From DATAOG01 sp963753685 (GTDB taxonomy: Bacteria > Pseudomonadota > Alphaproteobacteria > Geminicoccales > Geminicoccaceae): DNA of 64,000 bases. A program made the position numbers and the translations under genes. How positions within the stretch are numbered: position 1 is the first letter of the stretch; the number at the start of each line of letters is the position of its first letter. Below, one piece after another: positions 55,868 to 64,000 of this stretch. The notes beneath the pieces were generated by a model. It had not been told where the DNA came from. It ran no database searches and saw only the letters and a program-made list of their open reading frames with translations. The stretch is taken from the NCBI GenBank assembly GCA_963753685.1, contig CAVWDE010000006.1, positions 248,001 through 312,000 on the forward strand, given 5' to 3'.

Positions 55868-56019
55868 GGCGGCGCGCCCGCTTCGTGACCGAGTTCCCGG
55901 CAACGACCGACCAGGAGGAGCGTGCGGACCGGGTCCGCTGCTCCCGGGCGAGCCTGACGCTGGCGGGCGAGCACCGGAACCCGCCGCTCCCGAGGCGAAG
56001 TCCCGGCACCCCGCTATTG

Positions 56020-56844
56020 CTAGCCTTTGATGAAGGCCAACAGGTCGGCGTTGATGGTCTCGGCCTCGGTCGTCGGCATGCCGTGCGGAAAGCCTTTGTA
56101 GGTCTTCAGGGTGCCGTTCTTCAAAAGCTTTGCCGACAGGGGGCCGGCGGCGACATAGGGCACGATCTGGTCGTCCTCGCTGTGCATCACCAGCACCGGC
56201 ACCGCGATCTTCTTCAGGTCGTCGGTGAAGTCGGTCTGAGAGAAGGCGACGATGCCGTCATAGTGCGCCTTGGCGCCGCCCATCATGCCTTGGCGCCACC
56301 AGTTCCAGATCACCGCCTGCGAGGGTTTGGCGCCGGGCCGGTTGTAGCCATAGAACGGTCCGGCCGGCACATCGTAGTAGAATTGGGTACGGCTGGCGGC
56401 GAGTTGCGCCTGCAGGCCGTCGAACACCTCCTTGGGCAGCCCGTTCGGATTGGCCGCCGTCTTCAGCATCAGCGGCGGCACGGCCGAGATGATCGCCGCT
56501 TTGGCGACCCGGCTCTCGCCGTGGCGCGCGAGGTAATGCACGACTTCGCCGCCGCCGGTGGAGTGGCCGACGTGCACCACATTCTTCAGATCCAGGTGCG
56601 CGGTCACCGCCGCGAGGTCGTCGGCATAGTGATCCATGTCATGGCCGCTGCCGGGCTGAGTGGAGCGGCCGTGGCCGCGCCGGTCATGGGCGATCACACG
56701 GAAGCCCTGGCCAAGGAAGAAGAGCATCTGGGCGTCCCAATCGTCCGCCGAGAGAGGCCAGCCATGGCTGAACACGATCGGCTGACCGGTGCCCCAGTCC
56801 TTGTAGAAAATCTCGACGCCGTCCTTGGTGGTGACCGTAGGCAT
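56020..56844 (-). CDS. Alpha/beta hydrolase (non-heme haloperoxidase/esterase type)
   Basis: 274 residues from ATG 56844, preceded by AAGGAGAT. The start MPTVTTKDGVEIFYKDWGTG and HGWPLSADDWDAQMLFFLGQ are typical of the chloroperoxidase group. Catalytic residues are the Ser in GHSTGGGEVV, Asp in MHSEDDQIVPY and His in FPHGMPTTEA. These enzymes act as esterases or perhydrolases; the haloperoxidase activity is a side reaction in vitro. The open frame extends upstream to 57078 but the Shine-Dalgarno supports 56844. Confidence 0.9.
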   Translation of the reverse strand: MPTVTTKDGVEIFYKDWGTGQPIVFSHGWPLSADDWDAQMLFFLGQGFRVIAHDRRGHGRSTQPGSGHDMDHYADDLAAVTAHLDLKNVVHVGHSTGGGEVVHYLARHGESRVAKAAIISAVPPLMLKTAANPNGLPKEVFDGLQAQLAASRTQFYYDVPAGPFYGYNRPGAKPSQAVIWNWWRQGMMGGAKAHYDGIVAFSQTDFTDDLKKIAVPVLVMHSEDDQIVPYVAAGPLSAKLLKNGTLKTYKGFPHGMPTTEAETINADLLAFIKG

Positions 56845-57253
56845 CTCCTTGACCCTCCTGCTTGATGGGACGCTGAGCATCTCCGACCTGCAAAAGATAC
56901 GCCAGTCTGGCCCGTGATCCAGATTGGCGGAACCGACATCTTCGACGCCAAACTGACACTGCGGATGAGCGACGCCCTGACCGGGATCGGCGTCCTCGCC
57001 GACCCCGGCTCCCAGCCTGCCGCGATCCTTGACTTCACCGACCTGTTCGTCGAGGCAAGCTCGATCGAGCTCGAACATCGTCTCGCGGACGCCGAGCGCC
57101 TTCAGCTTTGCTGCAAGCGCGACGCATCAGCCGGCATTTCGGCCGGCGGAATTGCGTAACAGCTTGAAGACGAACGCGAAAATAACACGCTCTGGAAACA
57201 AAGTCTTAACCCCAGCACCCGCAGACTCGCCCTCAGATGGCGGGGGCGGGCTC
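56845..57253. other. Divergent intergenic region, coding status unclear
   Basis: About 410 bp. Both strands are open over part of it: a frame on the plus strand at 56914-57159 and an upstream extension of the hydrolase frame on the minus strand to 57078. Neither product is recognisable and neither has a Shine-Dalgarno. I leave it unassigned. Confidence 0.4.
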
Positions 57254-57787
57254 ATGGTGCGGAGCGATCCGAAGCTTTGGCGGCGGCTGGCGGAATTCGA
57301 GGTCGGGCCGCAGGACGCGGTGTTCAGCTTCGTCAAGCGGCTCGCCCGCGAGAACCGCTGGTCGTGCGAGTTCGCGCGCCGCGTGTTCGAGGAATATCGG
57401 CGATTTCTCTATCTCAGCGTCGTCATCGGGCGGCAGCTGATGCCCGCGACGGCGGTCGACCAGGCCTGGCGGCTGCATGTCTCCTATCCGGCCTCCTACG
57501 CGCAGGCGCTGTGCCTGGGCGTGCTCGGGCGGCGGCTGCACTACGAGGCGCCGGACGGCATCAGCGAGCCGGCCGCGCGCGAGGCCAGCTATCGCGCCAC
57601 GCTCGCCGCCTACGAGCGGGAGTTCGGCCGGCCGCCCCCGGCCGAGATCTGGGCCGCCCCCGAACGGCCGTTGGCGGCCGCGGCGGCAGCTCCGCCACCG
57701 CCGACCATTCACCAGCCCCGGCGCGCCGCGCGCAGGACGCGCAAGCAGCCGGCCGCGCCGCTCATGACCGCTTCAGGTCGAGCATGA
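57254..57787 (+). CDS. Glycine-rich-domain-like (GRDP-type N-terminal) protein
   Basis: 177 residues from ATG 57254. FSFVKRLARENRWSCEFARR, then VFEEYRRFLYLSVVIGRQLM and VDQAWRLHVSYPASYAQALC followed by VLGRRLHYEAPDG match the conserved core found in glycine-rich-domain proteins and bacterial TIGR04222-type proteins (the DxxWHxH-like VDQAWRLH element). The C-terminus is Pro/Ala/Arg-rich and disordered. The function is unknown. Its last 26 bp overlap the end of the convergent PP2C gene. Confidence 0.65.
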   Translation: MVRSDPKLWRRLAEFEVGPQDAVFSFVKRLARENRWSCEFARRVFEEYRRFLYLSVVIGRQLMPATAVDQAWRLHVSYPASYAQALCLGVLGRRLHYEAPDGISEPAAREASYRATLAAYEREFGRPPPAEIWAAPERPLAAAAAAPPPPTIHQPRRAARRTRKQPAAPLMTASGRA

Positions 57788-58523
57788 CGATCGAGACGTT
57801 GTCGAGGCCACCCGCGGCCATCGCCGCCTCGAACAGCGCCGCGCTCGAGGTGCTGTCGTCCGCGCCGAGACAGGCCTCGAGCGCGGCGCGCGACACCAGA
57901 TCGGACAGGCCGTCGCTGCAGATCAGGTAGCGCTCGCGTGCGGCCGGCGGCAGGGCGAGCAGATGCGGCTCGATCGCGATCGCCTGGTAGGCGCCGCCGA
58001 GGGTCTGGGTGATCAGGTGGCTGGTCCGGGCGGCGGTGCGGCCGTCGGCGAGCTTGGGCCCGGGGGTGTCGTCGGTGCTGAGCTGCTCGAGCCTGCTGGC
58101 GCCGATCCGGTAGACCCGGCTGTCGCCGACATTGAACACCAGGCTGCCGGCCGGGCCGATCGCGAGGCCGGCGACCGTCGTGCCCATGCCCCTGAGCGCC
58201 GGGCGCGCGCGCATCAGCTCGAACAGCAGGTCATTGACCTCGGCGAGCAGCTTTGCCAGGGCGGCCTCGCCGTCCGCCCGGCTGGCCTGCTCCGCGAGGC
58301 GCTCGGCGACCACGCGGCTTGCGACCTCGCCCGCGGCGTGCCCGCCCATGCCGTCGGCGACCAGGCAGATCACGGGCTCTGCGACCTCGAGCGCGAACCC
58401 TGCCGGCGCCGCCATCGGCGCGTTCATCACCCACGCGCCGAGTGCGATCGTGTCCTCGTTGGTCGCGCGCACCGCGCCCTGATGGGTGAACGCGGTCGCC
58501 TGCAGCTGGATCGAGGGTGACAT
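57762..58523 (-). CDS. PP2C-family protein serine/threonine phosphatase
   Basis: 253 residues. PP2C metal-binding motifs are all present: RATNEDTI near the start, VADGMGGHAAGEVAS, GDSRVYRIGASRLEQLS with TDDT, ICSDGLSDLV and GLDNVSIVMLDL at the end. It removes phosphate from Ser/Thr residues of proteins phosphorylated by Hanks-type kinases. No kinase lies next to it, although one is part of the fusion protein at 5249. It ends inside the 3' end of the convergent gene. Confidence 0.92.
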   Translation of the reverse strand: MSPSIQLQATAFTHQGAVRATNEDTIALGAWVMNAPMAAPAGFALEVAEPVICLVADGMGGHAAGEVASRVVAERLAEQASRADGEAALAKLLAEVNDLLFELMRARPALRGMGTTVAGLAIGPAGSLVFNVGDSRVYRIGASRLEQLSTDDTPGPKLADGRTAARTSHLITQTLGGAYQAIAIEPHLLALPPAARERYLICSDGLSDLVSRAALEACLGADDSTSSAALFEAAMAAGGLDNVSIVMLDLKRS

Positions 58524-58539
58524 TGACCGCGTCCGACCG

Positions 58540-59336
58540 TCAGCCGTCGACGATCGCGACCGCGCGCGTCCAGCCGGCCGAAGCGGCCTTGATCTTGACC
58601 GGGAAGCAGCAGACCTGAAAGCCGCTCGCCGGCAGCTGGTCGAGGTTGGCGAGCTTCTCCAGGTGGCAATAGCCGATCTCGCGGCCGGCCTTGTGGCCCT
58701 CCCAGATCAGGCCGGCATCGTGGCTCAAGGCGTAGGCCTCAGCGGTCTTGGAGAACGGCGCGTCCCAGCTCCAGCCGTCGGTGCCGGTCACCCGGACGCC
58801 GCGTTCGAGCAGCCAGAGCGTGCCCGCGCGCCCGCAGCCGCAGCCGCGATGAATGTAGTCGCCCTCGCCGTAGCGGGCGCCGGCGGCGGTGTTCATGAGC
58901 ACGATGTCGAGCGGGCGCAGCTCGTGGCCGATGCGCGCGAACTCGGCCTCGAGGTCGGCGGGCGTCACCACGTAGCCGTCGTCGAAGATGGCGGAAATCG
59001 AGCTTGACGCCGGCCTGGAAGCACCAGTCCAGCGGCACCTCGTCGATGGTCGCGGCGCGCTCGCCCCGGTTCCTGGTCGAGGCCCGGTTCATGGTCGAGG
59101 CGTAGTGCCAGGGCGCATCGAGGTGGGTGCCGTTGTGGGTGGCGATGGCGACCCGCTCGATCGCCCAGGCCTCGCCGTCCGGCAGGTCGGCGGCGGCCAG
59201 GCCCGGGAAGAAGGCGAGCAGGCTCGGCAGGGTGTCCTGGTGGTCGAGGTAGGTGATCTCCGGCAGCATGAAGGGCGGGTCGGACGGGTATGCCCGCCTG
59301 GAGGGCGACCGAGATGTCGATGATCTTGCGGGCCAT
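58540..59336 (-). CDS. Cyclase-family (kynurenine formamidase-like) metal hydrolase, two frameshifts
   Basis: About 265 residues after two single-base corrections (near 59290 and 58985). Start MARKIIDISVALQAGIP at ATG 59336 with GGGAGGCGAC before it. The metal site is THNGTHLDAPWHY (HxGTHxDxPxH). Further landmarks are MLPEITYLDHQDTLPSLLAF, PLDIVLMNTAAGARYGEGDY and VTGTDGWSWDAPF. Members hydrolyse N-formylkynurenine, cyclic amides or isatin; the longer insertion around WSWDAP fits the larger cyclase-type proteins. It is read in the same direction as the PP2C gene, 16 bp upstream of it. Confidence 0.82.
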
Positions 59337-59466
59337 GTCGCCTCCCGTTGGTTGACCACGCTCGACCGGAACCCCGACGCCGGTGCCGTCACCGACCCCA
59401 GCAGCGCCCGCCACGCCGTTCCCGAACATCGGTGTACGCGCTCGACTTTCCGCCGCGGCAGCGCAG

Positions 59467-61170
59467 ATGTTATGGGCTATGCGCGTGATACACGCTTCGA
59501 AGCAGGTTGCCCGCCTGGCGGTCGCGGTTGTCGGATTGACGACGGTCCTCACCGGTTCGCACGCGGGTGCGCAGACGGCGCCGACCACGAAATCCACCTT
59601 CAATAGCATCAGCATTTACTGGAGCCCCGAGGGGAAGGGAAGCGGCAATCGAGCGTCGGTCCGGTACCGGCCGGCGGGCGCGGGCACCTTCAAGGACGCC
59701 CAGGACCTTTGGTATGCGACCGCGGGGCCGCCGGAATATCGGGGCAGCATCGTCAATCTCGCGCCCGGCACGACGTATGACGTGCGCCTCTCGCTCGCTA
59801 CGGGCGCGAGCGCCACGACCCGGGTGACGACGCGCAGCGATCGCTTCCCGATCGCGCGGACCGCCCTCATCCCGAGCGGCGCCACCACGTTCAACGCCAG
59901 CGCCGGCGGCAGCGCGGGTGCCTATGTCCTCTACGACGGCACCGGCGCGACGATCGACATCCAGGACCGGAGCGCCGCCTGCGTCCGGGTCACGGCGAGC
60001 TTCGTCATCGTCCGGGGCGTGGTCTGCCAAGGCGCGCACCGGGATGGGATCCTGGTCGCCGCGGCCCACGACGTCGTGATCGAGGGCGTCGACGTCAGCG
60101 GCTGGGGCCGCTTGCGCAAGGAGCAGCAGTCGCAGCGCTGGGCGGTCGAGAACGATGCGGCGATCTACCTCAACAAGGACACCGAGCGGGTCGTCATTCA
60201 GGGCAATAAACTGCACCATCCGCGCTTCGATACCAACACCTGGCAGGAAGACGGCCATCCGGACGGCAGTATCGGCATTTTTGTCCAGAACGGCAGCCGG
60301 GGAGGGCATGTATTCCGGTTCAATGAGATCTATTCCGATGACGATCATCTGTTCGAAGACGGCCTGCGGACCAATGGCAACTTTGCCCCCGACGGGTTTC
60401 CCGGTCCGGATTCCGACATCTACGGCAACAGGGTCAGCCAATGCGCCGATGACGGCATCGAGGTTGACGGTGGCGGAATGAACGTGCGCGTCTGGGGCAA
60501 TTACATCGATCAGACCTTCGTGTCGATCTCGACGGCGGCGGTGGTGCTCGGGCCGCTCTACGTGTTCCGCAACGTCCTGAACCGGGAGGCCTATGGCGGC
60601 GGCAGCCGGGGCTGGACGATGTTCAAGATGGATGGCCGCCCGGAGGATCAGGGCCGGAAGTATTTCTATCACAACACGATTCTCGGGGCGATCACCGCCG
60701 AGCGCGGCATGGCGATCAACGAGCACGGCCCGTTCCGCAACGTGGTGACGCGCAACAATATCTTGAATGCGGAGCGCTACGCGATCGAAGCGGTCGGCGG
60801 CCGGGGCGAGCAAACCAGCAGCTTCGACTACGACATGAGCAACCGGGCAACCCGCGGGATCGGCGCCACGGAAGCGCACGGGATCCTCAACACAGAAACA
60901 CAGTGGCGAACCGGCCAGGGTCCGGCAAGCGGCGCCGGCGGCCGCTATCAACTCGCCGTCGGCAGTCCGGGATACGACGCCGGGGTCGTCCTGCCCAACT
61001 TCAACGACGGCTATGAAGGCCGCGCGCCCGATATCGGGGCGCAGGAATACGGATCCCCGGACATGCGGTTCGGCACAGCCGCGTGGCGCGGGCCTGCCGA
61101 GGGCCCAAGTTTGCGCGATCCCTCGCCACCTCCGGCCGTTGTCGATTCGTCGCGGCCGGCACACAAGTGA
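59467..61170 (+). CDS. Secreted right-handed beta-helix protein with fibronectin-like domain
   Basis: 567 residues from ATG 59467 (59479 is an alternative). A signal peptide (VARLAVAVVGLTTVLTGSHA) ends at GAQT. Residues ~40-125 look like a fibronectin type III or purple-acid-phosphatase N-type fold (SVRYRPAGAGTF, IVNLAPGTTYDVRLSLATGA). The rest is a parallel beta-helix: IDIQDRSAACVRVTASFVIV, GILVAAAHDVVIEGVDVSGW, VVIQGNKLHHP and NRVSQCADDGIEVDGGGMNV. Such proteins often are polysaccharide lyases or adhesins; no catalytic residues could be assigned. It ends in a short Ser/Pro-rich tail. Confidence 0.7.
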   Translation: MLWAMRVIHASKQVARLAVAVVGLTTVLTGSHAGAQTAPTTKSTFNSISIYWSPEGKGSGNRASVRYRPAGAGTFKDAQDLWYATAGPPEYRGSIVNLAPGTTYDVRLSLATGASATTRVTTRSDRFPIARTALIPSGATTFNASAGGSAGAYVLYDGTGATIDIQDRSAACVRVTASFVIVRGVVCQGAHRDGILVAAAHDVVIEGVDVSGWGRLRKEQQSQRWAVENDAAIYLNKDTERVVIQGNKLHHPRFDTNTWQEDGHPDGSIGIFVQNGSRGGHVFRFNEIYSDDDHLFEDGLRTNGNFAPDGFPGPDSDIYGNRVSQCADDGIEVDGGGMNVRVWGNYIDQTFVSISTAAVVLGPLYVFRNVLNREAYGGGSRGWTMFKMDGRPEDQGRKYFYHNTILGAITAERGMAINEHGPFRNVVTRNNILNAERYAIEAVGGRGEQTSSFDYDMSNRATRGIGATEAHGILNTETQWRTGQGPASGAGGRYQLAVGSPGYDAGVVLPNFNDGYEGRAPDIGAQEYGSPDMRFGTAAWRGPAEGPSLRDPSPPPAVVDSSRPAHK

Positions 61171-61277
61171 TCCCCAAGGGCAGCGCTTGGCGAGCCGGAA
61201 GGCTTGTGCTTTGGTGACCGGCGCGTGTCGACCTGGCGGCTGAAGTCGGCCGCCGGGCGCCCAGCACGGAACCGATC

Positions 61278-62543
61278 ATGACGGCTCGATGGCTGATCCT
61301 CTCGTGCCTGCTGGCGTTCGTCGCGCCCGGCCAGAGCCGGGCTGCGAGCTACGACTACCCGTTCGTCGACGCTTATGCGGCGACCGTGGTCGGCACGCCC
61401 AGCATCTATCAGGCCGAGCTGCCCGCGCAGGTGCCCCTCGAGGAGCATGAGCTGACGGTCTTCCAGGACCGGCAGATTCCGGACATCTTCTGGTACGCTC
61501 GGGGCCTGCGCTTCGGTTTCCTGCCTCAAGCGCACAAGGCGCCGCTCGTGTTCGTGATCGGCGGCACCGGCGCCGACTACGATTCTGCCAAGAGCCTGAT
61601 CCTGATCCGGATCTTTCAGAAGATTGGTTTTCACGTCATCTCGCTGCCCTCGCCGCTCCACCAGAACTTCATCGTCAACGCCTCGACCACCAGCGTGCCC
61701 GGGCTGATCACCGACGACGCTGCGGATCTCTACCGGGTCATGCGGCTGGCCTATGCGCAGGTGAAGGATCGGATCGAGGTCTCGGGCTTCGATCTGATCG
61801 GCTACAGTCTCGGCGGGACGCAGGCCGCCTTCGTCGCCAAACTGGACGACGAGCAGCATGCCTTCAACTTCCAGCGGGTGCTCCTGATCAATCCGCCGGT
61901 CAATCTGGCGAAATCGGCCCAGATCCTCGATCACCTGCTGGAGGACAACACGCCGCAAGGCATCGGTATCTTTATCAATCAATTGATTGGCTTGTTCATC
62001 GGCACAACTGTCCAACAGGAGGCCCCCCGTTTCACGCAGGATCTCCTGTACACCATCTACAAGCGCCGCGAACCTCAAGATGAAAGCCTGGCGGCGGCCA
62101 TCGGGCTGGTGTTTCGCGTGACCTCGGCCGACATGATCTTCACCACCGATGTGATGACCAAAAGTGGCTACATCACCCCGCGCAGCCCGCCTCTGACGAG
62201 CACGGATTCCTTGACGCCCTACGCGGAAGTGGCGCTGCGCACCAGTTTCGACGACTACATCAACGATCTGTTCCTGCCGTTCTTCCAGCGGCGTCTGCCA
62301 GGGATCACCCGCGACGATCTGATCTATCGCACCAGCCTCAAGAGCATCGAAGGCTATCTCGCCCGCACCAAGAAAATCGGGTTGATGCACAACGAGGATG
62401 ACATCACCCTGGCCGAGGGCGAGATCGATTACCTGAAGAAGGTCTTCGGCAATCGCGCCAAAATCTATATCAAAGGTGGTCACGTCGGTAATCTGGATTA
62501 TCGTGACAACGTCGCCGACATCATCAATTTTTTCACCAAGTAA
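61278..62543 (+). CDS. Secreted alpha/beta hydrolase-fold protein linked to MlaA
   Basis: 421 residues. A signal peptide (MTARWLILSCLLAFVAPGQS then RAAS) precedes an alpha/beta hydrolase: oxyanion segment VFVIGGTGADYDSAKSL, nucleophile elbow LIGYSLGGTQAAF, acid residue in LMHNEDDITLAEGEIDYL and His in YIKGGHVGNLDYRDN. It has a large insert of about 110 residues between nucleophile and acid. Its stop overlaps the mlaA start as TAATG, so the two are translated together. I infer a periplasmic lipase- or esterase-like role in outer-membrane lipid turnover; no direct evidence for the substrate is seen. Confidence 0.75.
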   Translation: MTARWLILSCLLAFVAPGQSRAASYDYPFVDAYAATVVGTPSIYQAELPAQVPLEEHELTVFQDRQIPDIFWYARGLRFGFLPQAHKAPLVFVIGGTGADYDSAKSLILIRIFQKIGFHVISLPSPLHQNFIVNASTTSVPGLITDDAADLYRVMRLAYAQVKDRIEVSGFDLIGYSLGGTQAAFVAKLDDEQHAFNFQRVLLINPPVNLAKSAQILDHLLEDNTPQGIGIFINQLIGLFIGTTVQQEAPRFTQDLLYTIYKRREPQDESLAAAIGLVFRVTSADMIFTTDVMTKSGYITPRSPPLTSTDSLTPYAEVALRTSFDDYINDLFLPFFQRRLPGITRDDLIYRTSLKSIEGYLARTKKIGLMHNEDDITLAEGEIDYLKKVFGNRAKIYIKGGHVGNLDYRDNVADIINFFTK

Positions 62544-63313
62544 TGGCTGGTCAGGTTCCCCCGATGCGCACGCCACCGGCCGCAGTTATGGCGCTGCTCG
62601 TCAGTCTGTGTCTTGGCGGTTGCGCCGCCACGCCGGCAGAACCGGTGATCCCGCCGCACCGTCAGCTCAAAGACGTCGCCCGGCCCGGGGAGGTCTTTGC
62701 AGTCGAGGTCTACGACCCGCTCGAGAGTTGGAACCGCGGCGTCTATACCTTCAACGCGCGGGCCGATCGCGCTGTCATCCTGCCGGTGGTCAATGCCTAT
62801 CGGTTCATCACCCCAGAGTTCGTGCGCAATCGCATCGCCGACTTCTTCTCCAACCTGACCGAGATCCCGACCTTCGCCAATGCCGTGCTGCAGCTCAGGG
62901 GCGAGACCGCGGCGCGCGCCGCGCTCCGGTTCATCGACAACGTCCTGCTCGGGGTCGGCGGCCTGTACGACATCGCGGGCAACCAGGGCGGCGTGCCGCA
63001 GGTCAGGGAGGACTTCGGCCTGACCCTGGGAGTCTGGGGGGTCGGCGACGGGCCCTATCTGGTGTTGCCGCTGCTGGGCCCGTCCAACGTCCGCGATGCC
63101 AGTGGGCTGGCCGTCGACACTGTCGGCTTTACCCTCCTGATCCCGCCCGGGGTCAGGGACAGCACCGCCTATCTGGCGACCGCCTATGGCCTGCGGCCGA
63201 TCGATCAGCGCAGCAACATCCCGTTCCGGTACTACCGGACCGGATCGCCGTTCGAGTACGACCTGATCCGCCTGCTCTACACGCGCTCGCGCCGGGCCGA
63301 GATCGCGAGGTAA
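62543..63313 (+). CDS. mlaA: MlaA (VacJ) outer-membrane lipoprotein
   Basis: 256 residues. The lipoprotein signal ends in the lipobox CLGGCAAT. The family start VEVYDPLESWNRGVYTFNAR matches the MlaA NDPLExxNRxxFxFN motif. Other landmarks are FFSNLTEIPTFANAVLQLRG, VREDFGLTLGVWGVGDGPYL and VLPLLGPSNVRDASG. MlaA removes misplaced phospholipids from the outer leaflet of the outer membrane and passes them to the Mla pathway. The rest of the Mla system (MlaBCDEF) is not in the window. Confidence 0.93.
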   Translation: MAGQVPPMRTPPAAVMALLVSLCLGGCAATPAEPVIPPHRQLKDVARPGEVFAVEVYDPLESWNRGVYTFNARADRAVILPVVNAYRFITPEFVRNRIADFFSNLTEIPTFANAVLQLRGETAARAALRFIDNVLLGVGGLYDIAGNQGGVPQVREDFGLTLGVWGVGDGPYLVLPLLGPSNVRDASGLAVDTVGFTLLIPPGVRDSTAYLATAYGLRPIDQRSNIPFRYYRTGSPFEYDLIRLLYTRSRRAEIAR

Positions 63314-63315
63314 CT

Positions 63316-63333
63316 GCGCGGCCGAGGCCGCGC
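63316..63333 (+). terminator. Hairpin between convergent mlaA and SIS genes
   Basis: GCGCGGC (63316-63322) pairs with GCCGCGC (63327-63333) around a CGAG loop, 3 bp after the mlaA stop. The convergent setting allows bidirectional use. No T-tract follows on the plus strand. Confidence 0.4.
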
Positions 63334-63345
63334 CGCCGCCTCATA

Positions 63346-64000
63346 TCAGAGGGTCCTGGTGACCTTGTGCAGGCTTCGCGGCCGGTCCGGATCGCGGCCG
63401 CGGGCTTCGGCCAGCGCCGCGGCGAACGGATAGAAGGCCTGGATCGCGACGATCGGATCGAGCATGGGGTGAAGTGGCGGCGGCAGCGGCAGGCGCAAGC
63501 CGCCGCCGGCGCTCGCCGAGGCGATCAGGCAGGTCTGGCCGGCGGCGACCAGGGTCTCGGCCAGCGCGGCGGCATCCGCCGATGCGGCATCCTCGAGCGC
63601 ATAGATCAGCAGCGGGAAGCCCGGCTCGAGCACCGCGCGGGGCCCGTGGCTGAGTTCGGCCGCGGACAGCGCCTCGGCGTGCAGGGCCGAGGTCTCCTTG
63701 AGCTTGAGCGCGCTCTCGGCGGCGATCCCGAGACCGAGGCCGCGGCCGACGACGTAGAGGCTGGCGGCCGGCGCCAGGACCGCGAGCCCCGCCGACCAGT
63801 CCAGAGACGAGGCGGCCGCGAGCCGCTCGGGCAGGCGCTCGAGGGCGGCCAGCAGGTCCGCATCGCGTCGCCAGAGCGCGATCAGGCGGGCGGCCGCGAC
63901 CAGCGAGGCGATGAAGCTCTTGGTCGCGGCGACGCTGCGCTCGGGCAGGGCGTGCTGGTCGAGCACAAAGGCGGCCGTGCTGGCGAGCGGCGAGGCGAGG
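63346..64000 (-). CDS. SIS-domain sugar-phosphate isomerase/deaminase-like protein, 5' end outside window
   Basis: The last ~218 residues are present; the frame is open to the right edge. They form the second SIS domain of GlmS/AgaS/NagB-II type proteins: ERSVAATKSFIASLVAAARL, YVVGRGLGLGIAAESALKLK then ETSALHAEALSAAELSHGPR. The His/Glu segment ALSAAELSHGP corresponds to the GlmS-type EGxxxxELKHGP. The C-terminus RDPDRPRSLHKVTRTL resembles the DxPRNLAKSVTVE end of GlmS with conserved Lys. It probably deaminates or isomerises an amino-sugar phosphate. The N-terminal part needed to tell GlmS from AgaS is not in the window. Confidence 0.82.
   Translation of the reverse strand, partial: LASPLASTAAFVLDQHALPERSVAATKSFIASLVAAARLIALWRRDADLLAALERLPERLAAASSLDWSAGLAVLAPAASLYVVGRGLGLGIAAESALKLKETSALHAEALSAAELSHGPRAVLEPGFPLLIYALEDAASADAAALAETLVAAGQTCLIASASAGGGLRLPLPPPLHPMLDPIVAIQAFYPFAAALAEARGRDPDRPRSLHKVTRTL

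Noticed and set aside
56914..57159. An 81-codon gene upstream of the GRDP-like gene
   Set aside because: Reads like a protein in places, but there is no start signal and no family match I can name, and the opposite strand is equally open.

Overview
The window is GC-rich (strong G/C bias at third codon positions nearly everywhere) and gene-dense. Its gene content is typical of Alphaproteobacteria: DUF3553 and DUF29 proteins, an MlaA lipoprotein beside a secreted alpha/beta hydrolase, BrnT/BrnA, a family-3 amino-acid ABC system, LivFG, and AioBA arsenite oxidase. A Rhodospirillales- or Geminicoccus-like soil or sediment organism fits, but no rRNA or ribosomal protein gene is present to fix the lineage.

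Layout. 0-3.6 kb: a large phosphoesterase (phospholipase C/acid phosphatase family) with a repeated N-terminal domain, running off the left edge. 3.7-13 kb: a gamma-glutamylcyclotransferase-like protein, a metallo-beta-lactamase-fold protein, a 1,813-residue kinase/ATPase/GAF/nucleotide-cyclase protein and a UvrD-type helicase. 13-16.5 kb: a DUF4062 remnant divergent from a P-loop NTPase ending in eleven 44-residue repeats. 17-25 kb: an ABC-2 exporter, then an arsenic island (arsR, arsC, acr3, an aquaporin remnant, a DUF29 gene, aioB, aioA). 25-31 kb: a TIR-domain fragment, a polar amino-acid ABC transporter, a DadA-like oxidase and an enolase-superfamily enzyme. 31-35 kb: LivFG, DUF3553 and a class A penicillin-binding protein. 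35.4-38.8 kb: a STAND NTPase with TPR repeats, a translationally coupled small protein, and a BrnT/BrnA toxin-antitoxin pair. 39-42 kb: AsmA and an OmpA-family lipoprotein. 42.5-44.3 kb: an AT-richer cassette of three unknown genes, then tRNA-Arg(CCG). 44.2-50 kb: a potassium channel, LysE, Kup, an SDR and a 2-hydroxyacid dehydrogenase. 50-56 kb: two divergent sets of sugar-type ABC permeases with one binding protein and no ATPase. 56-64 kb: alpha/beta hydrolase, glycine-rich-domain protein, PP2C phosphatase, cyclase-family hydrolase, secreted beta-helix protein, hydrolase-MlaA pair, and a partial SIS-domain protein.

Most striking observation. The STAND/TPR NTPase near 35.4 kb and the small protein coupled to it by an ATGA stop/start overlap share a 21-residue motif (9 identities, no gaps). 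The motif is at the N-terminus of the NTPase and at the C-terminus of the small protein. This is the arrangement seen in NLR-effector pairs that signal through homotypic amyloid-like motifs, so the locus is a candidate immune or programmed-death module. A BrnTA pair lies directly next to it, and other relics of the same kind (TIR fragment, DUF4062 fragment, second repeat-bearing NTPase) lie elsewhere in the window.

Caveat. About fourteen genes are interrupted by single-base frameshifts although homology continues on both sides, and both insertions and deletions occur. Residual assembly indels are at least as likely as real gene decay. I describe these genes by the continuous protein that can be read across frames and mark each interruption.
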